A stretch of 64,000 nucleotides of DNA from positions 46,500,001 through 46,564,000 of the forward strand of contig NC_077222.1 of assembly GCF_024763615.1 (NCBI RefSeq), written 5' to 3'. A program made the position numbers and the translations under genes. This document shows positions 11,401 to 22,235 of the stretch, piece after piece; the first letter of the stretch is position 1; each line of letters begins with the position of its first letter. Below the pieces are notes generated by a model. That model had not been told where the DNA came from, did not search any database, and was given only the letters and a program-made list of their open reading frames with translations. Source of the stretch: Phlebotomus papatasi (lineage: Eukaryota > Arthropoda > Insecta > Diptera > Psychodidae).

Positions 11401-12062
11401 TTAACACTAAACCTACCAAGTCCGGTAAAATTGACCTTTTGGACATATTTCTAACATATACGTAGACTTAAACATTCAATTGCCACTACCTAAGTATTGT
11501 CGAAATCCGTCGAAAATCCAATTTCCTAAGCATTGATTTGATTCCTAAGTACTAATTGACCACTGACCTTGAAAAAAAACCCTGAAGGAATTTTCGGAGA
11601 GTATTGGTGCCTAAGAACGAAATGTCCGCCTTGACTACCTCTAAAAACATTTCCAAAAAAGAAAGGAATCGATGAATTAGTTTTAGAGATATTTCCAAAA
11701 GAGTGGTTTCTGGAGGTGAAGGAGTGGGATGAAAAGAAAATCCATATGGAATTTTGATTCCTTGCATTAACTTTGGGGGGGGGGGGTTGTCAGAACATTC
11801 TAAGTGGCTAGCTCTATTACTTTAGTCAAAAAATAAATTAGAAGAAATTCTACTCTTCTGCCCGATTTTTTACCATCTAGGGGAAGGAGGGGTTGGTTGT
11901 CTTTGCTGTAAATGGATGAAATGGACTCTAGGGGGCTCTCTAAAACATCCAAGGCTGAAAGGAGGTGATAGTATTGTCTCTGATAACATTTTTCAGTATC
12001 GGTCAATGTGACCGGGTATGGTAGGAATAGGTATATAAAAATCTCGGTAGGTTTAGTGTTAA
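11401..12062. mobile_element. TTAA-flanked MITE (CACTAAACCTACC ends)
   Basis: Begins TTAACACTAAACCTACC and ends GGTAGGTTTAGTGTTAA, so perfect 13-bp inverted ends sit between TTAA duplications, as in piggyBac-type elements. The interior (662 bp in all) has a G-run at 11775-11786 and no convincing coding sequence. Confidence 0.75.
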
Positions 12063-12599
12063 AATAATCGAGGTCTTAGAAAGCGGGCACAGTAACAAGA
12101 CAAGTGGTGGTGGTCCAAAAAGGATTCTGTTGTTAAGGGTGCGTTTGTACTCACAGCTTAAAAACAACTGTATTGTCTGCAAGAGCGTTATGCCTAAGAA
12201 AGGTATGAATGCTCCCTGGCCATAGTTTTATGTACATCGGGTGGCATGTTCACTATTGAACGATAAAAATACACACCCTTCACCTCCCAATCACAATCAG
12301 AGAGCTAACCCTAGGAACAAGGAACATTGTGTACCCAATAAGTCTTTAGGGATCCAAAATAACGGCAGGGACTTTGGCCGTTGTACCAATATGTCTCAAT
12401 ATTATATGTTTTCGAAGAATAAAACAAAGAAATTTGAAGATATAATACAGAGAAAGTACAGTAATTGAAAGTAAGTCAATTGAACTGCACCTTTTGAAAG
12501 TGCTGTTTTTTTTTATTTTAAAATGAAATTTATTGATGTAAACAAGAAAAAGTCAAAAAATAGTCAACATTTCAGGATCTATTTAAAATTTTAAATAAA

Positions 12600-13430
12600 A
12601 TCATCTTTGGAATGGATAATAGCCCTTAATCAATGAACGCATCGCATACTGCCCGAAGATGAGACTCTGGCATGTGAGCCCATTTAAGACGAAGGGCTGC
12701 CTTCAGAAGATTCACTCTCTGGTATTTTTTTAGTCATGACATTGACCAACAAAATTCCCCTTTTGGAGAAGTCGAGAGAATTTGCATTCGCTGATGGTGG
12801 GAGCCAACGTGCGCTCGAAATCAATAACAAAACGTACTTTTTAACCTTTTTAACCAATCTTCTTTGACACGAGATTTGTGTGATGGTTCCCAGGCTTTTG
12901 AAATCCCTACTATATTTAACCGATTTCTTGTGTACTCACGGCTTCAGAGCTTCTTTCAGGATAATTTCCCGATACACATTGATATTCATTTTGACCCCAT
13001 AATCCAAAAATACCAAAGGACGATAATTTGACATCGCGGAATTCCATATCATAAAAAAATGATGGTCCATGACTTCCGGTGGAGGTTCAAATGTTGAAAT
13101 TATAGTATGACCTCTCCCTTCGGTAGACACAACCATTTCACTTATTCACGGATTGCTCAATTGGATAATTTTGCCCATCAGAGAAGCTGATCTTCGGCAA
13201 TTGACCTCTAACGGCCAAGTAAAGCAACTTATTCACCCAATCGAGCATAACTTTTTCTTGAACTTCGATAGAATCTTTTTTTTAATTTTAAGGCTTCATA
13301 TTGAGATCCTTTTCAGATATTTGTTTCACAGTTGTTTGCGATATGTGCGTCTTAGGGACCCACAGTTTGTTTGTCTACAGCTATGACACAGATTTCGTTC
13401 AATTCGCTTCTTCACCTTAAGGACGATGGT
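12600..13430 (-). pseudogene. decayed mariner/ITm-type transposase
   Basis: Read on the minus strand the fragments fall in the order of a mariner-family transposase. First, around 13000, is PLVFLDYGVKMNINVYREII, which corresponds to the strand before the second catalytic Asp. Around 12850-12910 is a degenerate WEPSHKSRVKEDWLK at the place of the usual Q-D-x-A-P-x-H block. Last, around 12640-12715, is VNLLKAALRLKWAHMPESHL with RAVCDAFID, the C-terminal helix. Stops and frame changes separate them and the catalytic Asp is replaced, so it is dead. The terminal repeats were not located. Confidence 0.72.
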
Positions 13431-15544
13431 TGACAATGATGCAATTTTTTTAACTAATTTTTTCAACTATAGAGTTTTATAATTCTCTCAGTATTCCTGT
13501 ATCGATTTATATTTCAAAACTCAAAAGATTTAATCCCATTCAGGTTTTGAAGGAACCTAAAGATTACCATTGGAACCCTTCCGGTCAAATATAGATCAAT
13601 CGCGTCCATCATCTTTCAGTGCCATTACGGATAAAGAAAAATCACAAAAAAATAATAAATGCTTTTGTGGGCTTGTAACCAATAAAATGAACTAACTTTA
13701 TGCAAAATTTGACCATGCTATCCCGAACGGTGTCAAAGTTATAGTTGAGGCGCTCATCGTGAAAAATGAATATCAAAAGTGATAGAAAGAGATTTGGAGG
13801 TGAATTTTGCCAGCGAGAAAATTAAACTTTTTTGTGTGTGTTAGTGAGTCTGTACATTCCCTTCTCTACCGCTGAGCTGGACGATTAGTTGCTTCGCTAA
13901 GGCGATCCAGCACGATCAAAAGGGTGGAAAAAACACACCGTGGGGAAATACTTGTGCTTTGCACCCTTCGCACTATGAAAGAGTGAAAAGGATGGGGACA
14001 GATGTCTTTTTGCATTCATTCTAAAAATAGATCGAAATCAATTCTTTGAATTTTACTTTCTGCTTGCGGTCAATATTTTTAATATTTTGCATTTTCTCGC
14101 TTTTTACAATTTCTCCAAATTAAAGGTGATCGTAGTTTTTATGCCACATTTTAAAAAATCGTTGAAAATTGTAATAATTGTATATTAATGCGAATTTCAC
14201 CAATTTTTAGATAAAACGGTGTCCTACAAAATATTTTTTTTTAATATTTCTAAAATATTTATTCTTTAATATTTATTTTAATACTGGTATTTATTTATCC
14301 AAAAGTATTTCTAAATATTTTTTCTTTCTTCTTTTATTTTATGAAAAACACCCAAAAGAAACAAATTAATAAAAGTAATAATAAAAAAATAATAAAAATA
14401 TATTTTATTTTTTTTCACGGATGCATGGAAATATTGACTGTTTCTGTAATATTGTTGCGCTTTTAAAGCATTGTCGATAAATAAAATATCTATCTATCTA
14501 TTTTAAGAATAACGAGAATAGTTATTTTATGCTTATGCTGTGCGTCTTTTGAGCACAATATTATGCCCTAGACAGACTTGCGGCTTAAGCCGGAGACGGC
14601 TTATTGGAAAACTGATGGGAATACAGTGCAAACATTATTCTGATTATAATTACGTTAAGCAGTCTTTCGACTTGAGCCGTGAATCTGTCCAGCACATTAA
14701 TCATATTATGATGAAGTTCTGCGTGTTTATGCACAATAGTTTCAATGTTTAAAAAGTTATATGTATATTCAAGACAAGAGCAAAGAAAGAATTCTGTGAC
14801 ACTATCCGCTTAACCGTATGAAATTATTCTTATACCCCGAATAAATAAACAGTAATCATAGTAATAATAAAACTTAAGTAGAAATTCTCAATGCCTTGGA
14901 CATTGCAATTTACATAATACATACAATCAATGAATATAGAACCTCAGTGGACCACTTGGTAGAGTTGTGTCTCTATGACTGTGAAAGAAATGTTGAAAGC
15001 TATTTTCGAAAAAAATTGCTCCCAGTCTATTTAAATCCTTAATACACAAGAATAATAATTTCATTAACTATTGCCAAATCTCTAGATAATTACACACAGA
15101 AAAAATTTGACTCTAAATTTAAGAAAACACATAAGATCCTCGGAACTTAAATTGGACGTGAATCCCCGAGGCGTTTAAGTTTAGAAGCTCTGAGCGAAAG
15201 AAATGGGCTAGAATCCCTAGCTCTTTCAAATTAAGAGATTGTATTGTATTGTATTGTATTTATTTTTCATTAAGATCGGGAACTTAAGTTCTGCATTAGC
15301 TGGAAAATGAAAAATGTCTACGGATTTGCAAATTGCAACTAAAACTAAATGATCAGGGATTTAGAATTAGGGCATTGGCATTCATTCGATGGAATTTGAA
15401 ATTAAATTCCTGGGTGTTTCTGTTTAAGAATTTTCCATTTTTCTGTGTGTAATAAATCTCTAGATAATTAATCTCTAGATAATGATTTATCATACAATAT
15501 AAAATTATTTTCTTACAAATGTCCACTGTTTTGCTCAATAAATC
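13431..15544. other. non-coding stretch with LINE-like tails
   Basis: No gene recognised. AATAAAATATCTATCTATCT at about 14480 and a (GTATT)n tract at 15238-15262 look like retroposon 3' tails. Around 14560-14620 is a fragment of the repeat with GGCTTAAGCC that recurs at 40190-40350 and 61750-61795. Confidence 0.4.
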
Positions 15545-15790
15545 TATTTTACTGCTCGAACTCCACGGAGAGAACGATATATTTCGATTTTTTCATCGCC
15601 CGGAGAATACTTTTCCCAACACGTTTCAAACGATTTCTGAGATGACGTCACGCTGTTTGTCCGTCTGACCGTCAGTTCGTCTGTCCAGCCGTAACCACGC
15701 CTAGAGGCCAAACGATTAGGGATAAAGATTTAGAATCTGTGGGGGACATCCACATAAGTCGACCATCGAGCCATTAAAATGTCCCTCCCA
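15545..15790. repeat. dispersed repeat, TTTTACTGCTCGAA family
   Basis: Begins TTTTACTGCTCGAACTCCAC and includes a run of CGTCTGTCC-like sequence. Related copies, partly inverted, are at about 23500-23906 and 23990-24350, and the same end motif occurs at 53345 and 57620. Superfamily unknown. Confidence 0.5.
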
Positions 15791-15904
15791 TTTTGGATAT
15801 GTTTTAGAAGTTACCTAAACGGATATTCCGGTCATATCGCACATACAAAAATTTTATTTATATTTATTTTGATGTACTGGACTATTTCTGTCATTTTGTA
15901 CTGT

Positions 15905-16076
15905 TCAATTCACAAATTTATTATTCAGTTTACAGTGTTTCGTGAAAAATGTCCATTCAGACGATACAGACATTTAGACGTTTTAATCATTTGCACCCAG
16001 CGGGACCCGAACTCACAACGGGAATCACACCGTCCAAGAGCCGAACGCTCTTTCCAATGACACCACGGACGGAACC
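15905..16076 (-). mobile_element. tRNA-derived SINE
   Basis: On the minus strand the head begins GGTTCCGTCCGTGG. It carries an A-box-like TGGTGTCATTGG and, about 45 nt on, a B-box-like AGTTCGGGTCC (16002-16014), spaced as in a tRNA promoter. The clover-leaf is not intact and an AT-rich body follows, so this is a SINE rather than a tRNA gene. The 3' end is approximate. Confidence 0.6.
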
Positions 16077-16139
16077 AAATATACGAAAATACAGTTGAAT
16101 CATTCATAATAAGGGTTTTCAAGATCAAAGAATTGAAAG

Positions 16140-18767
16140 GCTCTATAGAGTGACTTTCTCAACCGAATGGGGCTCGTTATAAAGGTCTGACAAGATTAAA
16201 CCGGTTCCAATAGATTATATGAACCCATAATGAACTAGCTACAATACCGATTATTGCAATATGGGATACCAATCAGTAATTTTTGTCCGAAAACCAATTC
16301 TCTTACTATTAAAATATATTTTTCAGGTTGTTTTTATTATTCTAATAGATAAAAGCCAGTAAACGGTAAATGATGTGAAACTACTTTTAATTGACAGCAT
16401 CTAAGTTACAAGCATTTCGCAAAGCATGGGACGCTTTGCCAGCTTTTTTTTATTTTCTATTATTGTATCTAAGTTGCATCAAATTAATTGTATCAAAGTT
16501 AAAGTGCCATCAAAATTCTAAAATTATGTCTGCGTATATATTCTGTCAAAAATTCCAAAATATATTGCAATACCCTACCTACAATAGAAAGGATAATCAT
16601 GATAAAATATGGCAAGGGTCAAAAGGTATGAAACATCTTTCATCTAGACAATGAACTTTAAGGCAACAAAAAGCCAAATAGTATATAAGCTATACGAAAG
16701 AATTTATTTGCGCTTAATTTAGATATTTCAAACGATGACGTATATATCTATTTATATTACGAAAAAGTCCAAAAGAAAATTTAGAAAATAGGCAAATGCG
16801 AGAGCATCATTATTCAAAAACAGCGAATCATCATCAAATTTATCCAAAATAGCCTAAGAATTATCATGAGTGGTTTTGGTTAGTGTATTTTTTATTATCT
16901 TTGTTTTAATCTGTTATAACATCTTCTGGACTGACTAATTTCTTTACAAAAAATATGAATTTCATAAGCTCATGTTAACGTTTTATGTAAACAATTTGTT
17001 CACACTAGGAATAAATTGCTATAGATTTGTTATAAAATCTTCCAAAGATTTTTTTTTTGGTAAAAAGGTTGTGTTGAAATACACGTTAGAATGAAAAAGA
17101 CTGGCGTAAAAATTTCAAGAGTCCTCAATTAAAATCTTCAATACGGTGGGTTTTCCGCTCAGAAATTTATTACTCAACCTTCATGATTATACAGCAGTGC
17201 TCAAAATAATAGAATCATCTGATTATTTCCGTTTCCTTCAAAAAATTTTGATGTAAAAATACAAAAATAATTATACTTTACATCGCAAGAACATTGTTTT
17301 GGCTACAAGATGACACTATTTTATACACAGTAATCGTCAATATACAAATTTTACCATTTCAAAAAAATAGAATCAATCAAAATAGAAGCGACCCCAATAG
17401 GGATAAGCAGTTGAAAATGAATGAATGAATGAATGAATGAGAATCAATCTTATATAGCCTAAAACTTAATTTATTGAAAAAAAACGAAAATTTTATATAC
17501 AAGTGAAAAAATACTATTTGATGACCTGACTACGAATTTTTCAATATTGTTCAAAATCAAACACGGAAATTTTTTTCTGTTAGATACACGATTAAAGTTT
17601 TAACTAACAGTACGAGAGTACGGAATGATCGTGAAGGTCAAAGATGACAAAATCATCGTTTACATAATATAATATTTACGTAAATTCAGATTTTTTTTAG
17701 GTCTTCCACGAACAAATTGTTTAAATGTAACTCAGAATTTTGAACTTGTAAATGTGCAAAAATGCACATATTACTTTATTGCCAACGGATACATAATTGT
17801 GTCTTTTAGTTAGATAGTATCAACTGACAAATTGTGAAAAATTTAAAGGGTAATTGCACTTCTTGAAGCCAATACAGCTAAAGTTACTTAATCCAACATA
17901 TAGAGATACAATAGATTTGATATTATCGAAAGATTGAAAAGAGACCATTCTCTGTATGATCTATATCCTAAAGCTATATGGCGCAATCTTCACTGGTTTG
18001 GAATAAAACGGGTTTGGAATAAAATAAATACTTTTTATTTACCAAAACAGCTTTTGTTAAGTAACTTGAAAATTAATTTTCTTTTTAAGATAGAAAACAA
18101 TGACCGGGGACAAACTTATAGAAGAATAAAGTTACCATAAACATACATATGTCACCTAGATATTTATTTCATTTACGAAAATCCGTAACAACTGAAAATA
18201 TCGTAAATTGTTTTATATACTTGTAAATATTTGCTCCAGCCAAAGCGTATTTTAAAAACTATTAAAATCATTTTTTTTAAATAAGCTAATTTTTGTTTTG
18301 AGATTGAAGAAAATTAGGTATATTCAGCAGAGTTATTATAGAAACATATTTTTTTTTTTTACAAGAATGCCCTTATTAGAAATCTTCAGTCTTCTTACAG
18401 TACGCGAAAAAAAAATCTGTTTTCTTGCATATGTTCTACGTTCCTCTACACTATTTACGATAATACTATGGGTTAAGTTTTCTTGTATTTAAATATCTTG
18501 ACGTATACCGAAAAAAAATGTGAAGATTTTAATTTAAAAAAAGAACAGATAAACAATTACACAAATTAATTATATTGTGCGAACATGTTTTCGAAATTAT
18601 GTAATACTAATTAGTAATATTACATATGAGTAATATTATTAGTAATACGAATAGAAATAGTAATCTTTATCAATCAATATATGTTTTTCATAACAAATTT
18701 GCATTAATTTAAATTTAAAAAATAAAAACAAAAATTTATTGCTACATATAGGAAAAAATCAACTCAC
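16140..18767. other. non-coding stretch downstream of the last Rpn2 exon seen
   Basis: No exon found on either strand, although the remaining Rpn2 exons should lie here or further left. It holds repeat copies: an AACCGGTT-type repeat at 16170-16330, a fragment with CATTTCGCAAAGC at 16410-16440 (also at 54660 and, inverted, 57100), and a retroposon-like tail CCCCAATAGGGATAAGCAGT followed by (GAAT)n at 17390-17441. Confidence 0.45.
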
Positions 18768-18832
18768 CGGAATAAAAGAAATCCAATAGATGTAACAGCA
18801 GCTCTTCGAACATCATCATTCACATCTGACAC
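18768..18832 (-). CDS. Rpn2: Rpn2/PSMD1, exon 8, last exon seen
   Basis: 65 nt after TTTTAAG: VSDVNDDVRRAAVTSIGFLL then FR, with donor TTCCG|GTGAGT. The expected continuation of the protein (about 380 residues: end of PC toroid and C-terminal tail) is not seen at lower coordinates. It must be beyond this point, most simply within the gap at 8035-8534. Confidence 0.92.
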
Positions 18833-19005
18833 CTTAAAAGTAAAAGTATAACACACTTAAAGTATAATATAATTGCATTACATTTCACATGAAATGAATC
18901 GAAAATTCATATAAAAATAACATTTCTAATACATTCCCTCCTAAATGAATATTAATGTTTTATTGAAAATGAAAAGACTTAAAAGTTCACAAAGTTGAAA
19001 CTTAC

Positions 19006-19221
19006 AGCAACATGTAGGAGCTTCCTTATCGCTTTATTGCTTCCTGTTCCACAATATGCCATCGCCAATGTATACATGCCTGAACGGCGGAGCACTGGAT
19101 CTTTATCTGTTGAGAGGCTCATGACAAGAGGATCTGCTTCCTCCAAGCGAGCATACATTGTAAAAGCAACACCAACAGCCAATCCACGAAGAATTTTTTC
19201 ATGTTGTGTTTCTTGTGCATA
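19006..19221 (-). CDS. Rpn2: Rpn2/PSMD1, exon 7 (PC repeats)
   Basis: 72 codons: YAQETQHEKILRGLAVGVAF then LEEADPLVMSLSTDKDPVLR and SGMYTLAMAYCGTGSNKAIR, ending LLHVA|GTAAGT. It continues the PC-repeat toroid (ILRGLAVGVAF, MYTLAMAYCGTGS). Phase 0 on both sides. Confidence 0.95.
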
Positions 19222-19754
19222 CTAATTTCCACCAGAGCGTGTACGAAAAGAGAAAAAAATAACAAAGCAAAAATTTATATGTATCATTGAATAGGTATGT
19301 ATCAAATATCAAACAAAATGTAAATTTTGCGTACAATATCCCAGTTCCATTTTTATACCTATTCCTCTCGATAAAGTAGAAAAATATATATGTACTTCAG
19401 CAAATATGTAGAATATACGCAAAACAAATACGCCAATTATAATATGAACACGTGGAATTCTGCTATAAAATGATGTTATGTTATATACTCTTCTCCATTC
19501 ACGTACATTTATTTCTTATCACAAATTTGACTGAATTTATCAAAAATATACTTATTTTAACTTTATACTTTAAACTTATTTATTGAGTGGAATTATACTT
19601 ATTTCCAGCCTAAAAAACAAAATTCTATTATATTTCTAAAAACACTTAGAACAAAAAATCGAAATGTCGATTTTTTATATTGGCATGAAAGGACGTTATG
19701 GTCTAAGTATGAATTTTTATTGACATTTCTTTTTTTGTTGAATTTCTTTAAGGA

Positions 19755-20293
19755 TTAACCCTTTAACGACGAGACTCTTTTTACGGACTGAAAATCAACA
19801 ATAAAAATTAAACTAGGAAACATAATCAATGATAAGTGTTACATCTAACCTTGGAAAGTCCAAAAGAGTCTGATTCGGTGTATTTTGTGCCTCTATGAAC
19901 GATAGGGACAAAAATAGCCCAAAAATTTAAGTAATTTTTCTGACAATACCAATGAATAATATTTTTCGCTTTAATGAAAAATATTACGTATGAGTATTCT
20001 AGTTTTTATTGCCAAAAGGGTTTTGCTTAAAAAAAATTGGAAGTATAAAAAATAAATAAAATCAATTATGAATTTGAGAATTAAAAAATTCGACACTTTT
20101 GAGCTTAAATATTTACTACACAGCAAATAGCTAGAGACTTGCAAGAAATATTCTAGATTCCTTCAACCATCTACATTACAATTATGTTCAGACATAAGAA
20201 AAAAATAACTTTAGAAATTTAGAAATTTAGAAAGTCAGGAAAAATTATTTTCTTTATGGGACACCGGTGTTCCAATCGTCCTTAAAGGGTTAA
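19755..20293. mobile_element. TTAA-flanked MITE, CCCTTTAACGACGAG family, copy 1
   Basis: Begins TTAACCCTTTAACGACGAG and ends CGTCCTTAAAGGGTTAA: short inverted ends with TTAA at both borders, as in piggyBac-type MITEs. 539 bp, no coding capacity seen. Sister copies at 35451-35974 and 47211-48062 match through the interior. Fragments of the same family are scattered at 27310-27385 and about 28880-30290. It lies in the intron between Rpn2 exons 7 and 6. Confidence 0.8.
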
Positions 20294-20494
20294 GGGGTGG
20301 AATTATACTTATTTCCACCACTGTATATAGAAAAATGGAATAACATTTCAAGACGATAGAATGTATTATCTTGATTATAATATTAACAAAAAGGACTTGA
20401 GACATAATTGGACTTGAGACACTCGGAATTGATTGAATTGTGTCTATTAATAATATATTAGTAGTGCTTTCATTGCTTCTGTCACCTATATTAG

Positions 20495-22235
20495 GTGAGA
20501 TTCTTAATAATCTCACCTACTGTAATCGTAACAAAATTTCATGTCGTCCGATCGACCTCAAACTTGGCCAAAATGTGTTTCAGCCATAGGTTTCAGCACT
20601 TCCTGATCACGAATATATGGGGGGCTAATTTACGTTCCCGGTCGGCCGCTCTTTGGAGCTTAATAGCTCCTAAACTAAAAGAGATATCGACTTGCGGTTT
20701 TCGGCAAAGGTTATATATCGGGTGAAAATTGCAACTTGGTGCATTGACCTCCCACCCCCACCCCTCCTTCCGCCATTTTGAATACCCTTTTTTTGTTTTC
20801 TCAATAGCTCAGCCCCTATGACATCGATCGGGCTCACATTTTAGTATGTTATAGCTGGGCCTTAGAGCTTTCCATCAATACCAAACTTAAGATCCCCCGA
20901 CCCCCCTGACCCTAGTTATAAGGGCCCAAAAAAATTTCTTAAAATGGCCATACCTCCAGTTCTAATTGTCAGATTTTAAAAAGTGAGGGCTTTTTGGAAA
21001 GCTCTCATTAAATGCCACTTCCTCTTCTAACATCACAAGTTCATAAAACTACCGCAAGGGGCGCTATTTTTAAAAAGAAGATTTTTCAATTTTCTAAATA
21101 AAATAACTCAAAAATTCCATTGTGCATCGGGCTGAAATTTTAGTATGTTGTAGCCGTTGATTATACCTATCAAACAAAAAAATACTTAAATCGATCCATA
21201 ACCCCTGACCCCAGCTATAAGGGGTCAAAGTTCCTAAATTTTACCTTTTTGATTTCGTCTCGATGAGCACTTTCAGATGGAAGTTTTAAATTTCACCATA
21301 GCGATAGCGTCAAAATTAATCGAAATTCAAACTAATTTTTCTCAAAAACGGCATTGTGCAAGTTAATTAAATTTTAGTATGTTGTAGTCCAGTCTAGGAC
21401 GTTTCCAAAATGGTGCGTAAGTGCGCTGTGGTTTCAATAGAACCGGAGATATGAGGGGTCAAAGTTCACGAAATTCAAAAAATCATATCTACGGTTCTAT
21501 TTGACCGATTTTGATGAGTGGAGGCTTAAACGAAAGATCTCACCAAATGCTACAACTTTCTAGAACAGTTGAACTTCTTTGGACCAACACCAGGGGCGCC
21601 ACAGTCGAAAAACCAATTTCAATATCACATAACCTCAATTATATCGACTGTCGCTGAACCGATTTTGATGATTACTTCAACATAATTATAGAGGACATTT
21701 GTCTCTATATTTCGTCCATACATCCTTTTTTCGATCAGATAATGCGATCTATCCGATTTTGTCGTTTAAGTGTGAAAAAATTGATTTTTCCATAATAACG
21801 CTTTGAAATCACTCAGATGCCAATTTGACTGCCTCTACTCAACCAAGACACTTAAAATAGGGTTTTAAATGGAAAGTCTCACAAAATACAACAATTCTTT
21901 GATATAGTTGAAGTTCAACAAATGAACACTTGGGGCGATCTGGTCGAAAAAACGAGTTAAGAAACAAAAAACCTCGCTTATCTCGGCTTCTGAGTAATCG
22001 ATAAAATCATGTTCTATGGGAAAATTATAGAGAACTTTCTGGTCTATGTTTCACCCATATATCACTTTTCTGCCAGTCCATCCAAATCCTTGATATTTTG
22101 GTTTTAATACAAAATTTGTATAATTTCACGAATTTGATTCAAGATAACTGAATGCTGTCCCCCAACTTCAGCTCTAAATCGAATATGCATACATTCCGAG
22201 TTAGCTCACATTAAGAATCTCACCTACATAAGCCG
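20495..22235. repeat. 1.7-kb modular dispersed repeat
   Basis: Bounded by related sequences: TAGGTGAGATTCTTAATAAT at the left and TTAAGAATCTCACCTAC at the right, with a palindromic GGTGAGATT...AATCTCACC at the left border. ATTTTAGTATGTTGTAG recurs at about 20850, 21137 and 21370, and other phrases (CCGATTTTGATGA) recur too, giving a 230-290 bp modular structure. Part of it recurs at 33945-34144 plus 37432-37560. No protein of a known family was read from it. Confidence 0.6.

Noticed and set aside
16001..16076. tRNA gene
   Set aside because: The A and B boxes are diverged, the stems do not pair, and an AT-rich body follows; a SINE fits better.
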